This document shows positions 52,432-60,772 of a DNA stretch of 64,000 bases, piece by piece. The position numbers and the translations under genes were made by a program. The stretch lies in assembly GCA_963849635.1 (NCBI GenBank), contig CAWKIA010000001.1:28959-92958 (forward strand), in the 5' to 3' direction. A model generated the notes under the pieces. The model had not been told where the DNA came from. It made no database searches and saw only the letters and a program-made list of their open reading frames with translations. Position 1 is the stretch's first letter. The number at the start of each line of letters is the position of its first letter. Source of the DNA: CAVRUD01 sp963849635. Lineage in GTDB: Bacteria > Chloroflexota > Chloroflexia > Thermomicrobiales > UBA6265.

Positions 52432-53213
52432 TTACCGCAGCACCACGTTCATGTGCGGCGACGACGCCTCGGACCGGGAACCGTTGTCGCGGCGGCTTTC
52501 CATTTCGAGGCGAATCCGGTCTGCCCGGTAGACGGCCTTGAAATACTCCGCCGGGCGGTCATCTTCGGTGTAGGTGACGCCCCGCAGGAGGAGCATCGGC
52601 GTGCCGACATCCAGCCCGAAGAGGCCGCTCTCGTATTCATTGGCGACGGTCGCCTCGACCGTCTGCTGGGCGCGCTGGGGGCGGATGCCGTAACGCAGCT
52701 CCAGCAGGCCGTAGAGGGATTGCGTCTCCAGGTCCGCCTCTTCGAGGCCGGGGCAGCGCCGGGCCGGGACGTAGCTGGTGCCGAGCAGGACAGGGGTCTC
52801 GCCCGCTCCGCGGAGGCGGACGATCTTGACGGCCGTCTCCCCGGACCGAGGCCAAGGGCCGCCGCCACTAGGGGCGGCGGCACCATGACCTCTTGTTCCA
52901 GAACGGTCGTCGTGACGGCCCCGCCGTGCTGCATCGTCTCTTCGGTGAAGCCGAGGAGGTGATGGGCATCGTAGGTCAGCTTCGGCTCGGCCACGAAGGT
53001 GCCGATCCCCGGCTTGACCACCAGCGTGCCATCGCGCACGAGGTAGGCGATCGCCTGACGGGCCGTCATCCGGCTGATTTGAGCCTGCTCCGCCAGCTCC
53101 CGGTCGGAGGGAAGCTGCTCTCCCGATGCCAGCTCGCCCGAGTGAATCCGCTCCCGGATCAGCTCCGCAAGCTGGTAGTAGAGCGGGATCGGACTCCGCT
53201 TCGAGATGGCCAT
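52432..53213 (-). CDS. GntR family regulator, HutC/NagR subfamily (UTRA domain), one frameshift
   Basis: PLYYQLAELIRERIHSGELASGEQLPSDRELAEQAQISRMTARQAIAYLVRDGTLVVKPGIGTFVAEPK is a classic GntR winged helix. The UTRA ligand domain begins GFTEETMQHGGAVTTTVLEQEVM, shifts frame near 52853 (after LGLGPG) and ends AEYFKAVYRADRIRLEMESRR. HutC-type regulators bind phosphorylated sugars or similar ligands and control the adjoining uptake genes. An AGGTCTAGACCT dyad at 54892 is a plausible target. Confidence 0.88.
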
Positions 53214-53240
53214 CCCGGCTGGCGCCATCAATGCCCCCAA

Positions 53241-53315
53241 TTCAGGGGTCAGGAGCCAGGAGTCAGGGGTCAGAAAGAGCTCTTCGTCCCGACTCCTGGC
53301 TCCTGACTCCCGACC
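53241..53315. repeat. Heptad-word inverted repeat (GGAGTCA / TGACTCC)
   Basis: Left arm has GGAGCCA, GGAGTCA, GGGGTCA in tandem; right arm has GACTCCTGGCTCCTGACTCC with ACTCCTG, GCTCCTG, ACTCCCG words. It fills the gap between the binding-protein gene and the GntR gene. Confidence 0.75.
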
Positions 53316-53320
53316 TCTCG

Positions 53321-54721
53321 TTACGATGCGCTGTTGAGCACCCGCTCCAGTTCGCTCTGGCTGGCCTGCTGCGCCTCGCCCAGGGCGTCCTTCGGCGACG
53401 CTTCCTTGTACATGATCTTGTCGATCGCCACCGTCAGCTGGTCGTTGCTAAAGTCCGTGACAGGAGAGGTCCACATCGGGGTAGAGATGTCGAGCAGGCT
53501 GCGGAAGAACTCGGTGATCTCGGTCGCGAACTCTTCGCCCCGCTTGTCGACGGCCACCTGCGGCACCAGCAGCGGGACCTTTGCGTTGGTCGGCAGGTCG
53601 GGGATGTTGTCGAACCAGATCTTGATGCCGTCGACGGACATGTAGTCGAGGTAGGCAAAGGCCTCGTTGACGTGCTCGGAGCCCTTCGGGATGACCAGCC
53701 AGTTCGGCCAGTAGCCGGAGACCTGGGTCGTGCCGCTGGGTCCGGTCGGGAAGGCCGCCGCGTTCCAGTTGGTGAAGACCGCCTCGGCCTGGCCGTAGAA
53801 CTCACCTGTGATCCAGAAACCGGTCCGCACTGAGAGCAGGTGCCCGGCCTGGAACATCGGCGGCTTGCCGTCGACGACGTTCTCAGTCCAGTTGTTGGAG
53901 GTAACGACCTTCTGGTAGTCGCCCTGGTATTCCTCGTCCAGCCAGTCGAGGAAGAACTGCATGATCTCGATGTTCTGGTCGGAGTCGATCGTATACGTCT
54001 GGTTGGCCGTGTCGTAGATCTGGCCACCGTTCGAGGCGGAGACGATCGCGAACTCGACCGCATCAGCCGGTTTCGGCAGGATGCCCATGGTGATCAGCGT
54101 ATCGCCGTCCCACTCGGTGAACTCTTTGGAGAGGGCGCGCAGGTCGGTCCAGGTCTTAGGGAAGCTGGCCCGATCCGAAGGGATGCCCTTCGCGTCGAGC
54201 ATCTCCTGGTTATAGATGACGGCATAGGTGCCGGCGGTGGCGGGCAAACCGTAGGTCTGGCCGTCCCACTGGCAGCTTGCCAGCACCGCTTCCGGCCAGT
54301 TCTCAAGTTGGGAGTTGACCGAGGCCGCCATCAGTTCGTCGAGCGGCTCCAGGGCGCCGCGGGCCGCGAAGGCTGCCGGGGAGGTCCAGAGGATGGTCGA
54401 GTCCGGCGGATCGCCGCCGGCGACCCGGGCCAGCAGGACCTCGTTGAAGTTTTCCTGACCAGTGCCACACTGGACCTCGCCGACGGTGATGCTCGGGTTG
54501 GCCTGAGTGAAGTTCTCGCCGATGGTGGCGAAGCCGTCGCAGAAGACGCCGGAGCCACCCGGAGTCCAGAAGCTAATCTCGGTCGAGTCCTGCGCCGCGG
54601 CGCGGAAGGCGCGGTTGCCGCCATACCCGGCCAGGGCTGCCGCCCCGGCGCCGGCGCCGGCCATCTTGAGCAACGACCGCCGATCAGTTCGTCCACGCCC
54701 CATGTTCTGGCTGCCTCTCAT
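53321..54721 (-). CDS. ABC sugar-binding protein, Tat-exported
   Basis: 466 residues. The Tat signal DRRSLLKMAGAGAGAAALAGYGG leads into STEISFWTPGGSGVFCDGFATIGENFTQANPSITV, the extracellular solute-binding family 1 start. GTYAVIYNQEMLDAKGI, NGGQIYDTANQTYTIDS and WPNWLVIPKGSEHVNEAFAYLDYMS are family blocks. ATG 54721 is chosen because GGAGGG lies 6 bases upstream. It heads the minus-strand sugar locus; two permeases are 6 kb downstream. Confidence 0.92.
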   Translation of the reverse strand: MRGSQNMGRGRTDRRSLLKMAGAGAGAAALAGYGGNRAFRAAAQDSTEISFWTPGGSGVFCDGFATIGENFTQANPSITVGEVQCGTGQENFNEVLLARVAGGDPPDSTILWTSPAAFAARGALEPLDELMAASVNSQLENWPEAVLASCQWDGQTYGLPATAGTYAVIYNQEMLDAKGIPSDRASFPKTWTDLRALSKEFTEWDGDTLITMGILPKPADAVEFAIVSASNGGQIYDTANQTYTIDSDQNIEIMQFFLDWLDEEYQGDYQKVVTSNNWTENVVDGKPPMFQAGHLLSVRTGFWITGEFYGQAEAVFTNWNAAAFPTGPSGTTQVSGYWPNWLVIPKGSEHVNEAFAYLDYMSVDGIKIWFDNIPDLPTNAKVPLLVPQVAVDKRGEEFATEITEFFRSLLDISTPMWTSPVTDFSNDQLTVAIDKIMYKEASPKDALGEAQQASQSELERVLNSAS

Positions 54722-54891
54722 CCGCACCCTCCGATCCGTCTTTGGCTTCACGCCACAATGCGTTGCCGCGCCGGGGCACCCCGGCGCCACCTTCGAACCC
54801 GACGCTCTGACCCCATGCTCATGTCGCGGCGACGACGGCCGTCATCCGCTTGGTCTCCGCCGATCGGAGACACGCTGATCCACACGCATAG

Positions 54892-54903
54892 AGGTCTAGA
54901 CCT
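54892..54903. promoter_or_regulatory. AGGTCTAGACCT dyad, possible HutC/NagR-type operator
   Basis: A perfect 12-bp palindrome about 170 bases before the binding-protein start. Its core GGTCTAGACC is the centre of the DasR/NagR (YvoA) site TGGTCTAGACCA. The GntR regulator of this locus is of that subfamily, so autoregulated control of the sugar uptake locus is plausible. Confidence 0.55.
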
Positions 54904-55017
54904 GTGGACGTATATCAAACTCGCTACAGTCCTGTCAACGACCGAGATGGCGTCTGGTACCTCGTGCACGGTCATCTGTCCGCTCGGACCATGGTGCGAT
55001 GCGGCCCCGCCCCCACC

Positions 55018-55165
55018 CGTCATTCCGAGCCTGTCGAGGAATCTCGAAGAGCGGGTCGGAACGACGAAGCCCCGGCCTCCGAGAAAATGGCATCGTGCTC
55101 TCGGAGACGGCGGCACCATCGGAATGCCGTCTCCCTCTAGTTCCCTCGACAAGCTCGGGATGACC
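55018..55165. repeat. REP-like inverted repeat (GTCATTCCGAGC type)
   Basis: Outer arms CGTCATTCCGAGCCTGTCGA / TCGACAAGCTCGGGATGACC with a further CCTCCGAGAAAATGGC / GTGCTCTCGGAGACGGC inner pair. Relative of inner arms at 4481-4622 and 61623-61790. The stretch between 54722 and 55240 holds no gene. Confidence 0.7.
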
Positions 55166-55240
55166 GGGGAGGTCGGGAGATCTCCGGTGAGCCGTCCTCC
55201 TGACACCCCAAAAGGTGGGAAATTGAGCGTGCACGATGCA

Positions 55241-55786
55241 TTAGGCGATCGGGCCGAGGGTCTCCACGTAGTGGCTGTGGACGTCTTCCCAATGGTTTCG
55301 GGGCCAGTTTGGCCAGTCGATGGCGTGGCCGTCGAGGGCGCCGGCGAGGAAATCGAGGTGGGTGTGCCAGCCGGCCAGGACGATGAGGCGGAGTTCGGCG
55401 GGGAGGGCGACCGAGGCGGTGAAGGTGAGCAGGCAGGCGCCGCCGTCGTGGCCGCTGGGGCGGAGTTCCCAGCGAAGGCGACCGTGGATGTCGGTGTCGA
55501 ACTCGATCAGGTGGGGCGGCTCGATCGCGGTAACGACGCCGCGGGCAATGGCCTTCTCGCCGTCCAGGTCGGTGTTGAGCCAGCGGAATTGCACACGCCC
55601 CCCGGGGACGGGGTCGATCTCGGCGACGGCGAGCCACTCGACGATCTCGGCCGGGGAGGTGATCGCGCGCCAGACGCGCTCGACCGGGTGGTTGAGATGG
55701 CGCTCGAAGCGGATGACGCTGCGGTCGCCGGCGGTGCTGAGGGTGCCGTCTTCGTAGGTGCTGGGTCGGGAATGGATGTTTGTCAT
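55241..55786 (-). CDS. AHSA1/SRPBCC domain protein
   Basis: 181 residues: VIRFERHLNHPVERVWRAITSPAEIVEWLAVAEIDPVPGGRVQFRWLN, then HLIEFDTDIHGRLRWELRP, CLLTFTASV and GWHTHLDFLAGALDGHAIDWPNW. This is the START-like hydrophobic pocket family typically paired with an ArsR regulator, which lies 14 bases upstream here. Confidence 0.9.
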   Translation of the reverse strand: MTNIHSRPSTYEDGTLSTAGDRSVIRFERHLNHPVERVWRAITSPAEIVEWLAVAEIDPVPGGRVQFRWLNTDLDGEKAIARGVVTAIEPPHLIEFDTDIHGRLRWELRPSGHDGGACLLTFTASVALPAELRLIVLAGWHTHLDFLAGALDGHAIDWPNWPRNHWEDVHSHYVETLGPIA

Positions 55787-55800
55787 CGCGAATGAGTCTC

Positions 55801-56169
55801 CTAAGTGTTTGACGCCGTGGGGATGATTGATTGGGTGTTGGCGGCATCGCTTGCCTGTCGATCGCGTGCGGCCATGCGCTCGAGATGCTGTTCGAGGGCG
55901 TCGAGGTTGCCAGACCAGAAGCGGCGATAGGGGGCGATCCAGGCATCGAGCTCGGCAAGGGGGTCGGGCCGCAGGCCGTACCAGCGGCGCTGGGCGTCGA
56001 CGCGGACATCGACGAGTCCGGCCAGGCGGAGCAGGCGGAGCTGCTTGGAGACGCCGGGCTGGGGCAGGGCAAGGGTGATGACGAGTTCGTTGACGGTGCG
56101 CTCGCGCTCGAGCAGGAGATCGAGGATGTCGCGGCGGACGGGTTCGGCCAGGATCTGGAAGGTGTTCAT
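55801..56169 (-). CDS. ArsR family transcriptional regulator
   Basis: 122 residues: MNTFQILAEPVRRDILDLLLERERTVNELVITLALPQPGVSKQLRLLRLAGLVDVRVDAQRRWYGLRPDPL is the ArsR winged helix without metal-binding cysteines. The C-terminal WSGNLDALEQHLERMA helix is the dimer part. Forms the usual operon with the AHSA1 protein. Confidence 0.93.
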   Translation of the reverse strand: MNTFQILAEPVRRDILDLLLERERTVNELVITLALPQPGVSKQLRLLRLAGLVDVRVDAQRRWYGLRPDPLAELDAWIAPYRRFWSGNLDALEQHLERMAARDRQASDAANTQSIIPTASNT

Positions 56170-56201
56170 TGGGACCTCCGTACGGAGACCTCAAGAGCGG
56201 C

Positions 56202-56269
56202 CAGGCGGCAAGACGGCAAGTACGACGGATTCTCTTGCCGTCTTGCCGTCTATCCGTCTTGCCGTCTCG
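56202..56269. repeat. Octad-word inverted repeat (TTGCCGTC)
   Basis: Left arm CAGGCGGCAAGACGGCAAG, right arm TTGCCGTC words 8 bases apart (TCTTGCCGTCTTGCCGTC, then TATCCGTCTTGCCGTC). The right arm supplies the final codons RRQDG and the stop of the methyltransferase gene at 56250. Confidence 0.75.
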
Positions 56270-56975
56270 TATGTGCGAGCCAGGCGCCGATCACGAGGGC
56301 GCGGAAGATGGGTTGGATGGTGGTGAAGCCGGCTTCGGTGAGGAGGGCACGGAGGCGGGCTTCGGGGATGAAGTGGATGACCTGGGGGAGGCCGGTGAAC
56401 ATCGCGTCTGCCGCTTCGGCCGGCATGCCCCGGGCGATCTGGCGGGCGCGCCAGGCGCGGTAAAGGCGACTGTCTTCCGGACTGGTGAGGTCGGCGTGTT
56501 GGTCGGCGAGGATCAGCGGGGCGCCGGGGTGGAGGCGGGCGGCGATCGCCCGGAGCATGGCGAGTTTGGCGCCGTCGTCGGGGAGGAAGTGGAGGACGAG
56601 GAGGAGCGTCGCGGCGTCGAACACCGCGTTTTCGGGGAGATCGGAGACCGAGCCGGGGAGGAGGGTGACCCGGTCGGTGAGATCGGCGGCGGTGACTTTG
56701 CGTTGGGCGACCGCGAGCATCGGGGCGGACGGATCGACGCCGGTGATCTGCCAGTCGGGGTGGGGCGGGGCGAGGCGCATAACCTCTTCGCCGGTGCCGG
56801 TGCCGATGCAGAGGACGTGGGGGGCGGCGTGGCCTTCTAATTCGACCTCTAGAACGGCGGCGGCGGACTCGTGCAGGGTTTCGTAGCCGGGGATGGCGAA
56901 GCGGATATCGGTGTCGTAGGACTCGGCATGGTTGGGTTCGGGTGGGGAGTCTTGGTCATCCGGGTCTGCTGTCAT
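56250..56975 (-). CDS. Class I SAM-dependent methyltransferase
   Basis: 241 residues: APHVLCIGTGTGEEVMRLA (motif I), WQITGVDPSAPMLAVA, LLPGSVSDLPENAVFDAATLLLVLHFLPDD, RLHPGAPLILADQHADL. The C-terminus ALVIGAWLAHTRRQDG runs into an octad-word repeat. The substrate is unknown. AGGAG precedes ATG 56975. Confidence 0.88.
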   Translation of the reverse strand: MTADPDDQDSPPEPNHAESYDTDIRFAIPGYETLHESAAAVLEVELEGHAAPHVLCIGTGTGEEVMRLAPPHPDWQITGVDPSAPMLAVAQRKVTAADLTDRVTLLPGSVSDLPENAVFDAATLLLVLHFLPDDGAKLAMLRAIAARLHPGAPLILADQHADLTSPEDSRLYRAWRARQIARGMPAEAADAMFTGLPQVIHFIPEARLRALLTEAGFTTIQPIFRALVIGAWLAHTRRQDG

Positions 56976-57001
56976 GACGAGATCTCCTGGAGCATATGTG
57001 C

Positions 57002-57085
57002 CGTAGGGGCGCGATTTATCGCACCCGGTTGCCGGATGCCGACGTACGTGTCGGATGCGTAGGCGTGATGAATCACGCCCCTACA
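57002..57085. repeat. TAGGGGCG palindrome, variant 1 second copy
   Basis: CGTAGGGGCGCGATTTATCGC ... AGGCGTGATGAATCACGCCCCTACAG. Same class as 49041-49122. Confidence 0.7.
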
Positions 57086-57111
57086 GCGAGGTGGTCGCGG
57101 GTGTAGCCAAT

Positions 57112-57596
57112 TCAACGGCTGAATGCATCGGCGTAGGTAGTAGTGAGGGATTCGGCGCGGGCCCAGGCATCCCAGTCGACAATTTGGTTGGCGAGGCGGG
57201 CTTCCAGGACATCGAGGGCGGCATGCCAGCCGGCGGCGAGGGGAGCGGCAGATCGCGGTTGAGAAAGAGGTTGGTGAAGACAAGCTCGGTGTAGCCCTGA
57301 GGAATCGGGGTGAGGTCCCAGCGGAGGGTCTCTTCTCCCCAGGTGAACTCAAGCAGCGTGGGATGGGTCGATGCGATGATCTGGCCGGATTGGGTTGGGG
57401 CGCGGTCATCGGGGAAGACGAAGGTGACCTCGGTGCCGGCGGGACCGGAAAGATCGATAGGGGCCGGGAAAAGCCAGGAGATCAGGCCGTCTGGCGTGGT
57501 GATGAACGGCCAGACATAGTCGGGTGATTGGGCAACCTGTCGAACGAAGCGGATGGCGAACTGGCCATCTGCCGCCTGATGGAGCGTGCCGAGCAC
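57112..57596 (-). CDS. SRPBCC/AHSA1 domain protein, one frameshift
   Basis: QFAIRFVRQVAQSPDYVWPFITTPDGLISWLFPAPIDLSGPAGTEVTFVFP, then LLEFTWGEETLRWDLTPIPQGYTELVFTNLF. The frame is lost near 57240 and resumes AAGWHAALDVLEARLANQIVDWDAWA, ending at 57112. About 161 residues. The G-W-H-A-A-L-D segment is the conserved C-terminal helix of the family. Confidence 0.82.
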
Positions 57597-57679
57597 GATG
57601 CGGATGCTCCTGCCTTACCTGCCTCGCCGCTGCGACAAGACAGAGCGATTGAGCGAGCCGATCGCTCGTCAGCGATTAA

Positions 57680-57699
57680 TATATCGCATGTGGCATATA
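57680..57699. promoter_or_regulatory. AT-rich imperfect dyad upstream of the SRPBCC gene
   Basis: TATATCGCATGTGGCATATA, a 14-of-20 dyad resembling ArsR-type operators, about 85 bases before the SRPBCC ATG. The nearest ArsR regulator gene is at 55801. Weak call. Confidence 0.35.
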
Positions 57700-57723
57700 A
57701 CCAGGCGTTGGATGAGTGCGGGA

Positions 57724-58965
57724 TCAGGATGCCGGGCGCGGTGTCAGCGTGCGGGCGAAGGACGTGGCCAGGATGGCAATGGCGATGGCAGATGTCGTGA
57801 AGACTGCCGTGTAGCCGGCAGTGCTGACGACCCAGCCGAAGGCGGCGGCGCCCATGCCCTGGCCGAGGAAGAGGGCGAAGGCGAAGAGGGCTACTGCCGT
57901 GCCGCGTGCTCCGGGGGAGAGCTCGGTCGCCTTGGTCTGCAGGGTACCGTGGATCGCGTAGAAGCCGATCCCGGTCACGATGATCAGGGGGACAATGACG
58001 ATCCAGGTGCCCGCCATGCCGATGCCGAGGAGGCAGGTGCAGACGAGCGCGCCGCCCAGGAGGACGAGACCGCGTTCGCCCACCCGGCCCAGAATCCGGC
58101 GGACGAGACGGCTGTAGATCAGGCCACCGATGCCGTAGGTCGGCGAGGATGGCGCCGATGGCGGCGTAGGGCAGATCGAAGCGCTCTCGGAGCGAGGCGC
58201 CGACGTAGACGAAGCCGCCGCCGAAGAAGAAGCCCTCCAGGCAGACCGTGCCGATGACGATCCGGGCGGCGGGATCGCGAAGCAGGCGGAAATAGGGCGC
58301 GAGCGAGAAAAGGCGGGCAGGCTGGGTCTGGGAGCCGAGTTTAGGACGGTCGAGGCGCTGGCCGGCACGGCTGCCAGAAGACCCAGGCGAGGACGCCGAG
58401 CGATGACGCCGTACGCGAGGAAGATGGCGCGCCAGGAGAGGAAATCGGCCACGGAGCCGCCCAGGCTAACGCCGAGGATCTGGCCGAGTGCGACGGCGTT
58501 GAGGTAGCTGGCAATCGTGGCCTGCCGTTCGGCGTAGGCGTAGTGGTCGCCGATGTAGGCCAGGGTGAGCGGGATCATCGCGGCGGCGGCGACGCCGGTC
58601 AGAAACCGAAGCAGGATAAGAGCCGGTAGACCAGGGGCGAGGGCGCAGGCGGCAGTGCCGACCGCAAAGACGGCGAGGCCGACGCGCATCACCCTCAGGC
58701 GGCCGATCCGGTCGCCGAGTGGACCGTAGACCAGTTGGCAGAGGCCGTAGGGCAGGGTGTAGGCGGTGACGACGAAGCCCGCCGTGCCGATCCCGACATC
58801 GAAGTCGTCGGCAACCACGGGCAGGAGCGGATCGATGACGCGGGCATCGGCAATGACGACGAAGGCGACAGCGCTGAGGAGGATGAGCGGGAGAGACGGA
58901 GCGGGGGACAGTGCTGCAGCTCTGTGGGGGACAAGGCTGTCGCCTTGTGGGGGAGCGGGGGAGGT
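57724..58965 (-). CDS. MFS efflux transporter (DHA1 type), frameshifted in the middle; N-terminus altered by a hairpin cluster
   Basis: Twelve-helix transporter: LILLSAVAFVVIADARVIDPLLPVVADDFDV, VYGPLGDRIGRLRVM (motif A), LLRFLTGVAAAAMIPLTLAYIGD (motif B), ALGQILGVSLGGSVADFLSWR (motif C). Two shifts near 58400 and 58150 bracket a middle part readable in another frame; the end is YGIGGLIYSRLV to ARTLTPRPAS. No ATG, GTG or TTG lies in frame near the N-terminus. The residues before the first helix (PPQGDSLVPHRAAALSP) come from a hairpin-cluster repeat. Start uncertain. Confidence 0.8.
   Translation of the reverse strand, partial: TSPAPPQGDSLVPHRAAALSPAPSLPLILLSAVAFVVIADARVIDPLLPVVADDFDVGIGTAGFVVTAYTLPYGLCQLVYGPLGDRIGRLRVMRVGLAVFAVGTAACALAPGLPALILLRFLTGVAAAAMIPLTLAYIGDHYAYAERQATIASYLNAVALGQILGVSLGGSVADFLSWRAIFLAYGVIARRPRLGLLAAVPASASTVLNSAPRPSLPAFSRSRPISACFAIPPPGSSSARSAWRASSSAAASSTSAPRSESASICPTPPSAPSSPTYGIGGLIYSRLVRRILGRVGERGLVLLGGALVCTCLLGIGMAGTWIVIVPLIIVTGIGFYAIHGTLQTKATELSPGARGTAVALFAFALFLGQGMGAAAFGWVVSTAGYTAVFTTSAIAIAILATSFARTLTPRPAS
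58905..58962. repeat. Short hairpin-cluster element at the MFS N-terminus (copy C)
   Basis: Two hairpins with GGGGG spacers: ACAGTGC...CTCTGT and ACAAGGC/GCCTTGT. Translated on the minus strand as PPQGDSLVPHRAAALSP, close to PPQGDSPVPHKASALSP in the LuxR regulator at 36 kb. Confidence 0.8.
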
Positions 58966-59000
58966 AGGCGGTTCGGTGTGGGTGGGGGAGGATGGAGCGG

Positions 59001-59433
59001 TCAGGAGGCGATCTCCGCCTGGGCGATGGTTTTGACGCGGCGGACGCGGACGAGGAGTTCGCCGGGGACGGCGTTGCGTTGGCCGAATCGTTCGGCGTTG
59101 TCGGCGCCCATGTAGCGGCTGCCGATGGCAGTCGACCAGGGGAGCATCTCGTCGAGATCGGTCGAGAGGGTAGCGATGCCTTCGATCTGGACGTAGGCGT
59201 AGGGCGGGACTTCCTCGTCGACGAGCAGGGTTACCCGGGGATCGCGCAGGAGATTCTTGCCTTTGACGGCGCTCTGCGGCGGTATTGAAGAGGATGTCGC
59301 CGGACTCGGGGTCGATTACGAACCAGACGGGCGTGACGTGGGGTCGGCCGTCGGCCCGGACCGTGGCGAGCTTGGCGGTGCGGGTGCCGTGGCTGAGGAA
59401 GGCTTCGACTTCATCGGGTGACATGATGCGCAT
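59001..59433 (-). CDS. Pyridoxamine 5'-phosphate oxidase-fold protein (F420/FMN type), one frameshift
   Basis: MRIMSPDEVEAFLSHGTRTAKLATVRADGRPHVTPVWFVIDPESGDILFNTA, then a shift near 59282 into KGKNLLRDPRVTLLVDEEVPPYAYVQIEGIATL, ending KTIAQAEIAS at 59001. About 143 residues. The R-T-x-x-L-A-T-x-R-x-D-G-R-P-H-x-x-P-V-W-F motif is typical of Rv1155-like F420-dependent oxidoreductases in this superfamily. Confidence 0.85.
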
Positions 59434-59446
59434 GGATCTCTCCGTG

Positions 59447-60694
59447 TTAGGCCGTGGCCGCTGTCAGGGGTGGGGCATCCCGCACGTGCGGGTTGCGCGC
59501 GGTCACTAGGCCAAGCAGGGCCATGAGGCTGCCGCACGCGAGTGCGGTGGCGGCCCCGCCAGCGTAGTCAAGCAGCACGCCGGTCAGGGCGAGGCCGAGC
59601 GGTCCCAAGCCCTGGGCGACCATGCGGAAGGCGCTGTTGACCCGGCCCTGGAGCCGCTCCGGGATTAGGGCCATCCGGTAGGACTGCTGCACGGTGTCGT
59701 ACAACGGCCCGACAAGGTTCATGAGGAACAGCGCCGACGCCACCATGATCGGGGTCGTGGCGATCGACAGGAGCAGGACCGTCGCCGCGGTGCACCAGAT
59801 CTGCCCGACGATCGCCTGCCCGAACGAGAGCCGCCGCTGCACGAACGGGGCGGCGAGTGCGCCGAGCACCCCGCCGACCCCGCCCGCGGCGAAGATCGCT
59901 CCGATCTCCGCCGGCGAAGCGCCCTGGCCGCGGGCGAGCACCACGGCGATCAGCGTGACCCCCTGCCCGGCGAAGTTGCACATCCCGGTCAGGAAGGCCA
60001 TGTAGCGGAAGAGCGGGTGGTCCCAGAGCCAGCGCACCCCCTCGGCCACCTCCGCCCGGATCGACCGCGCGGCAGCGGGCGCCCCCGGGAGGGGCGTGCG
60101 CACCGCGGCGAGGGATGCGCTCGCCGCCGCGTAGGAGACGGCGTCCACGGCGAACGGCAGGGCGATGGACACGCTATAGAGCGCCCCGCCCAGTGGCGGC
60201 CCAATGATGCCGCCGACCGAGTATTGCAACTGCTGCTGGGCCACGGCGGTTGGTAGGTGCGCGGTCGGCACCACCTGGCGCAGGGCCGCGGTCTCGGCCA
60301 GCCCGTAGACGACGGCGAATGAGCCCTCGACCAGGGAGACGGCGACGATCTGAGGAATCGTCAGGACACCGGCTGCGTAGGCGACGGCCACCGAGGCCAG
60401 GGCCAGGGCGCTGCCCGCCGAGCAGACGACCATGGTGGCTCTACGATCCCAGCGGTCGACAAACGCACCGGCCGGGAGGGTGAGCAGCAGGTACGGCAGC
60501 GTGCGGGCCGCCGCGACGAGTCCGGCGGCGGCGGCGGAGCCTGTCAGGGTCAGGACCAGCAGCGGGAACGCGATCTGCGTGACCTGCGTTCCCAGGACCG
60601 ACACCATCTGCCCAGACCAGAGGAGCACGTAGTCGCGGTTGCGCCACAGGGGTGTGGTGGGGTTGACGGGATGCGGTTGGGAGGCGTCGTCCAT
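59447..60694 (-). CDS. MFS transporter, EntS/TetV-like
   Basis: 415 residues: LWRNRDYVLLWSGQMVSVLGTQVTQIAFPLLVL is the typical MFS_3 N-terminus; RTLPYLLLTLPAGAFVDRWDRRATMV holds motif A, and SVGGIIGPPLGGALY is the motif C-like block. Intact. Probably exports a siderophore or drug; adjacent to the oxidase gene with 13 bases between. Confidence 0.9.
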   Translation of the reverse strand: MDDASQPHPVNPTTPLWRNRDYVLLWSGQMVSVLGTQVTQIAFPLLVLTLTGSAAAAGLVAAARTLPYLLLTLPAGAFVDRWDRRATMVVCSAGSALALASVAVAYAAGVLTIPQIVAVSLVEGSFAVVYGLAETAALRQVVPTAHLPTAVAQQQLQYSVGGIIGPPLGGALYSVSIALPFAVDAVSYAAASASLAAVRTPLPGAPAAARSIRAEVAEGVRWLWDHPLFRYMAFLTGMCNFAGQGVTLIAVVLARGQGASPAEIGAIFAAGGVGGVLGALAAPFVQRRLSFGQAIVGQIWCTAATVLLLSIATTPIMVASALFLMNLVGPLYDTVQQSYRMALIPERLQGRVNSAFRMVAQGLGPLGLALTGVLLDYAGGAATALACGSLMALLGLVTARNPHVRDAPPLTAATA

Positions 60695-60772
60695 CCACCC
60701 TCTTGGTCACGGCGCCCCACCGGGCGGAAAGCGTACGTCACTCAATTCGGGCTGCTCGCTGCGAAGTATGCA

